Positions 32,651 through 32,756 of a stretch of DNA of 32,756 nt are shown here, one piece after another; positions within the stretch are counted from its first letter, which is position 1, and each line of letters begins with the position of its first letter. The stretch is taken from positions 1 through 32,756 of the forward strand of contig JAJRQF010000057.1 of the NCBI GenBank assembly GCA_024280375.1, written 5' to 3'. Under the pieces are notes generated by a model. The model saw only the letters and a list, made by a program, of their open reading frames with translations. It was not told the origin of the DNA and did not search any database. The stretch comes from Alphaproteobacteria bacterium. Its GTDB lineage: Bacteria; Pseudomonadota; Alphaproteobacteria; Rhizobiales; Rhizobiaceae. A program made the position numbers and the translations under genes.

Positions 32651-32756
32651 ATGCTCCAACTGAACCGATAGGTGAAGCGCGAAGCGCCTCCTGAGTTTAT
32701 CGAATGGGGCGGAGCAATGGCAACGCCATTTGCGTGAGCGCTTTATTTAACGTGCA
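32651..32756. other. Gene-free tail of the window with short palindromes
   Basis: I see no gene to the window end. GCGCTCAC (32640-32647), the end of the repeat, has its reverse complement GTGAGCGC at 32734-32741. ATGGC/GCCAT forms a small hairpin near 32717-32729. It may be the start of a larger repeat-rich intergenic region. Confidence 0.4.

Noticed and set aside
1-32756. tRNA, rRNA, insertion sequences, phage genes, toxin-antitoxin or defence systems
   Set aside because: I looked for cloverleaf ends, transposase motifs and typical defence domains on both strands and saw none; a tRNAscan or HMM search would settle it.

Overview
The window looks like a chromosomal stretch of an alphaproteobacterium, most likely of the order Hyphomicrobiales (Rhizobiales), with moderate G+C judged by eye. 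The evidence is the set of alphaproteobacterial gene blocks (DUF1285 / CoA-type NUDIX / CCA-adding enzyme; petA-petB-petC cytochrome bc1; lgt / MidA-type methyltransferase / laccase-domain gene; prs / rplY / pth / ychF; YbjN / proC / csaA) and, at 12371-12478, a palindromic intergenic element resembling those I know from rhizobial genomes. Almost everything is core housekeeping. I see no transposase, phage gene, tRNA or rRNA, or defence locus.

Layout, left to right. 1-2727: start of a leftward gene (possibly moxR), then a tightly overlapping operon of DUF1285, NUDIX hydrolase and CCA tRNA nucleotidyltransferase. 2899-4086: membrane diguanylate cyclase. 4093-6920 (minus): MarR regulator, OmpR-type response regulator and EnvZ-like kinase, similar to the PetP/PetR regulators of Rhodobacter. 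They are divergent from ilvE (7129-8004), with a near-ideal palindromic operator between. 8104-9474: glycine-rich small protein, metallo-hydrolase, and an unlisted 43-residue gene facing it across a shared terminator. 9710-12316: hemF, then YbjN / proC / csaA on the minus strand. 12317-12748: no gene, but repeat elements. 12749-17977: ubiK diverging from lgt, then methyltransferase, pgeF, an M24-fold protein without metal ligands, and a lipoprotein. 18119-21794: prs, rplY with a structured leader, pth and ychF. 21880-23443: membrane protein and two overlapping MaoC-like genes. 23440-26837 (minus): apt and the petABC operon. 27168-27596: secreted basic protein with a thioredoxin-like WCGPC motif. 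27664-29941 (minus): ABC exporter, small membrane protein and a possible 15-residue leader peptide. 30070-32322: trmL, a secreted protein, dodecin and pirin. 32342-32650: a 92-bp tandem repeat with internal hairpins upstream of pirin.

Functionally the window combines respiration (bc1, UbiK, probable complex I assembly methyltransferase, heme synthesis), nucleotide and translation functions (prs, apt, pth, ychF, rplY, trmL, CCA enzyme), lipoprotein maturation and two-component regulation. I found no clear new multi-gene system. The items most worth following are the small unlisted genes, the operator between the marR gene and ilvE, the rplY leader, the metal-ligand-less M24 protein, the WCGPC protein and the terminal tandem repeat.
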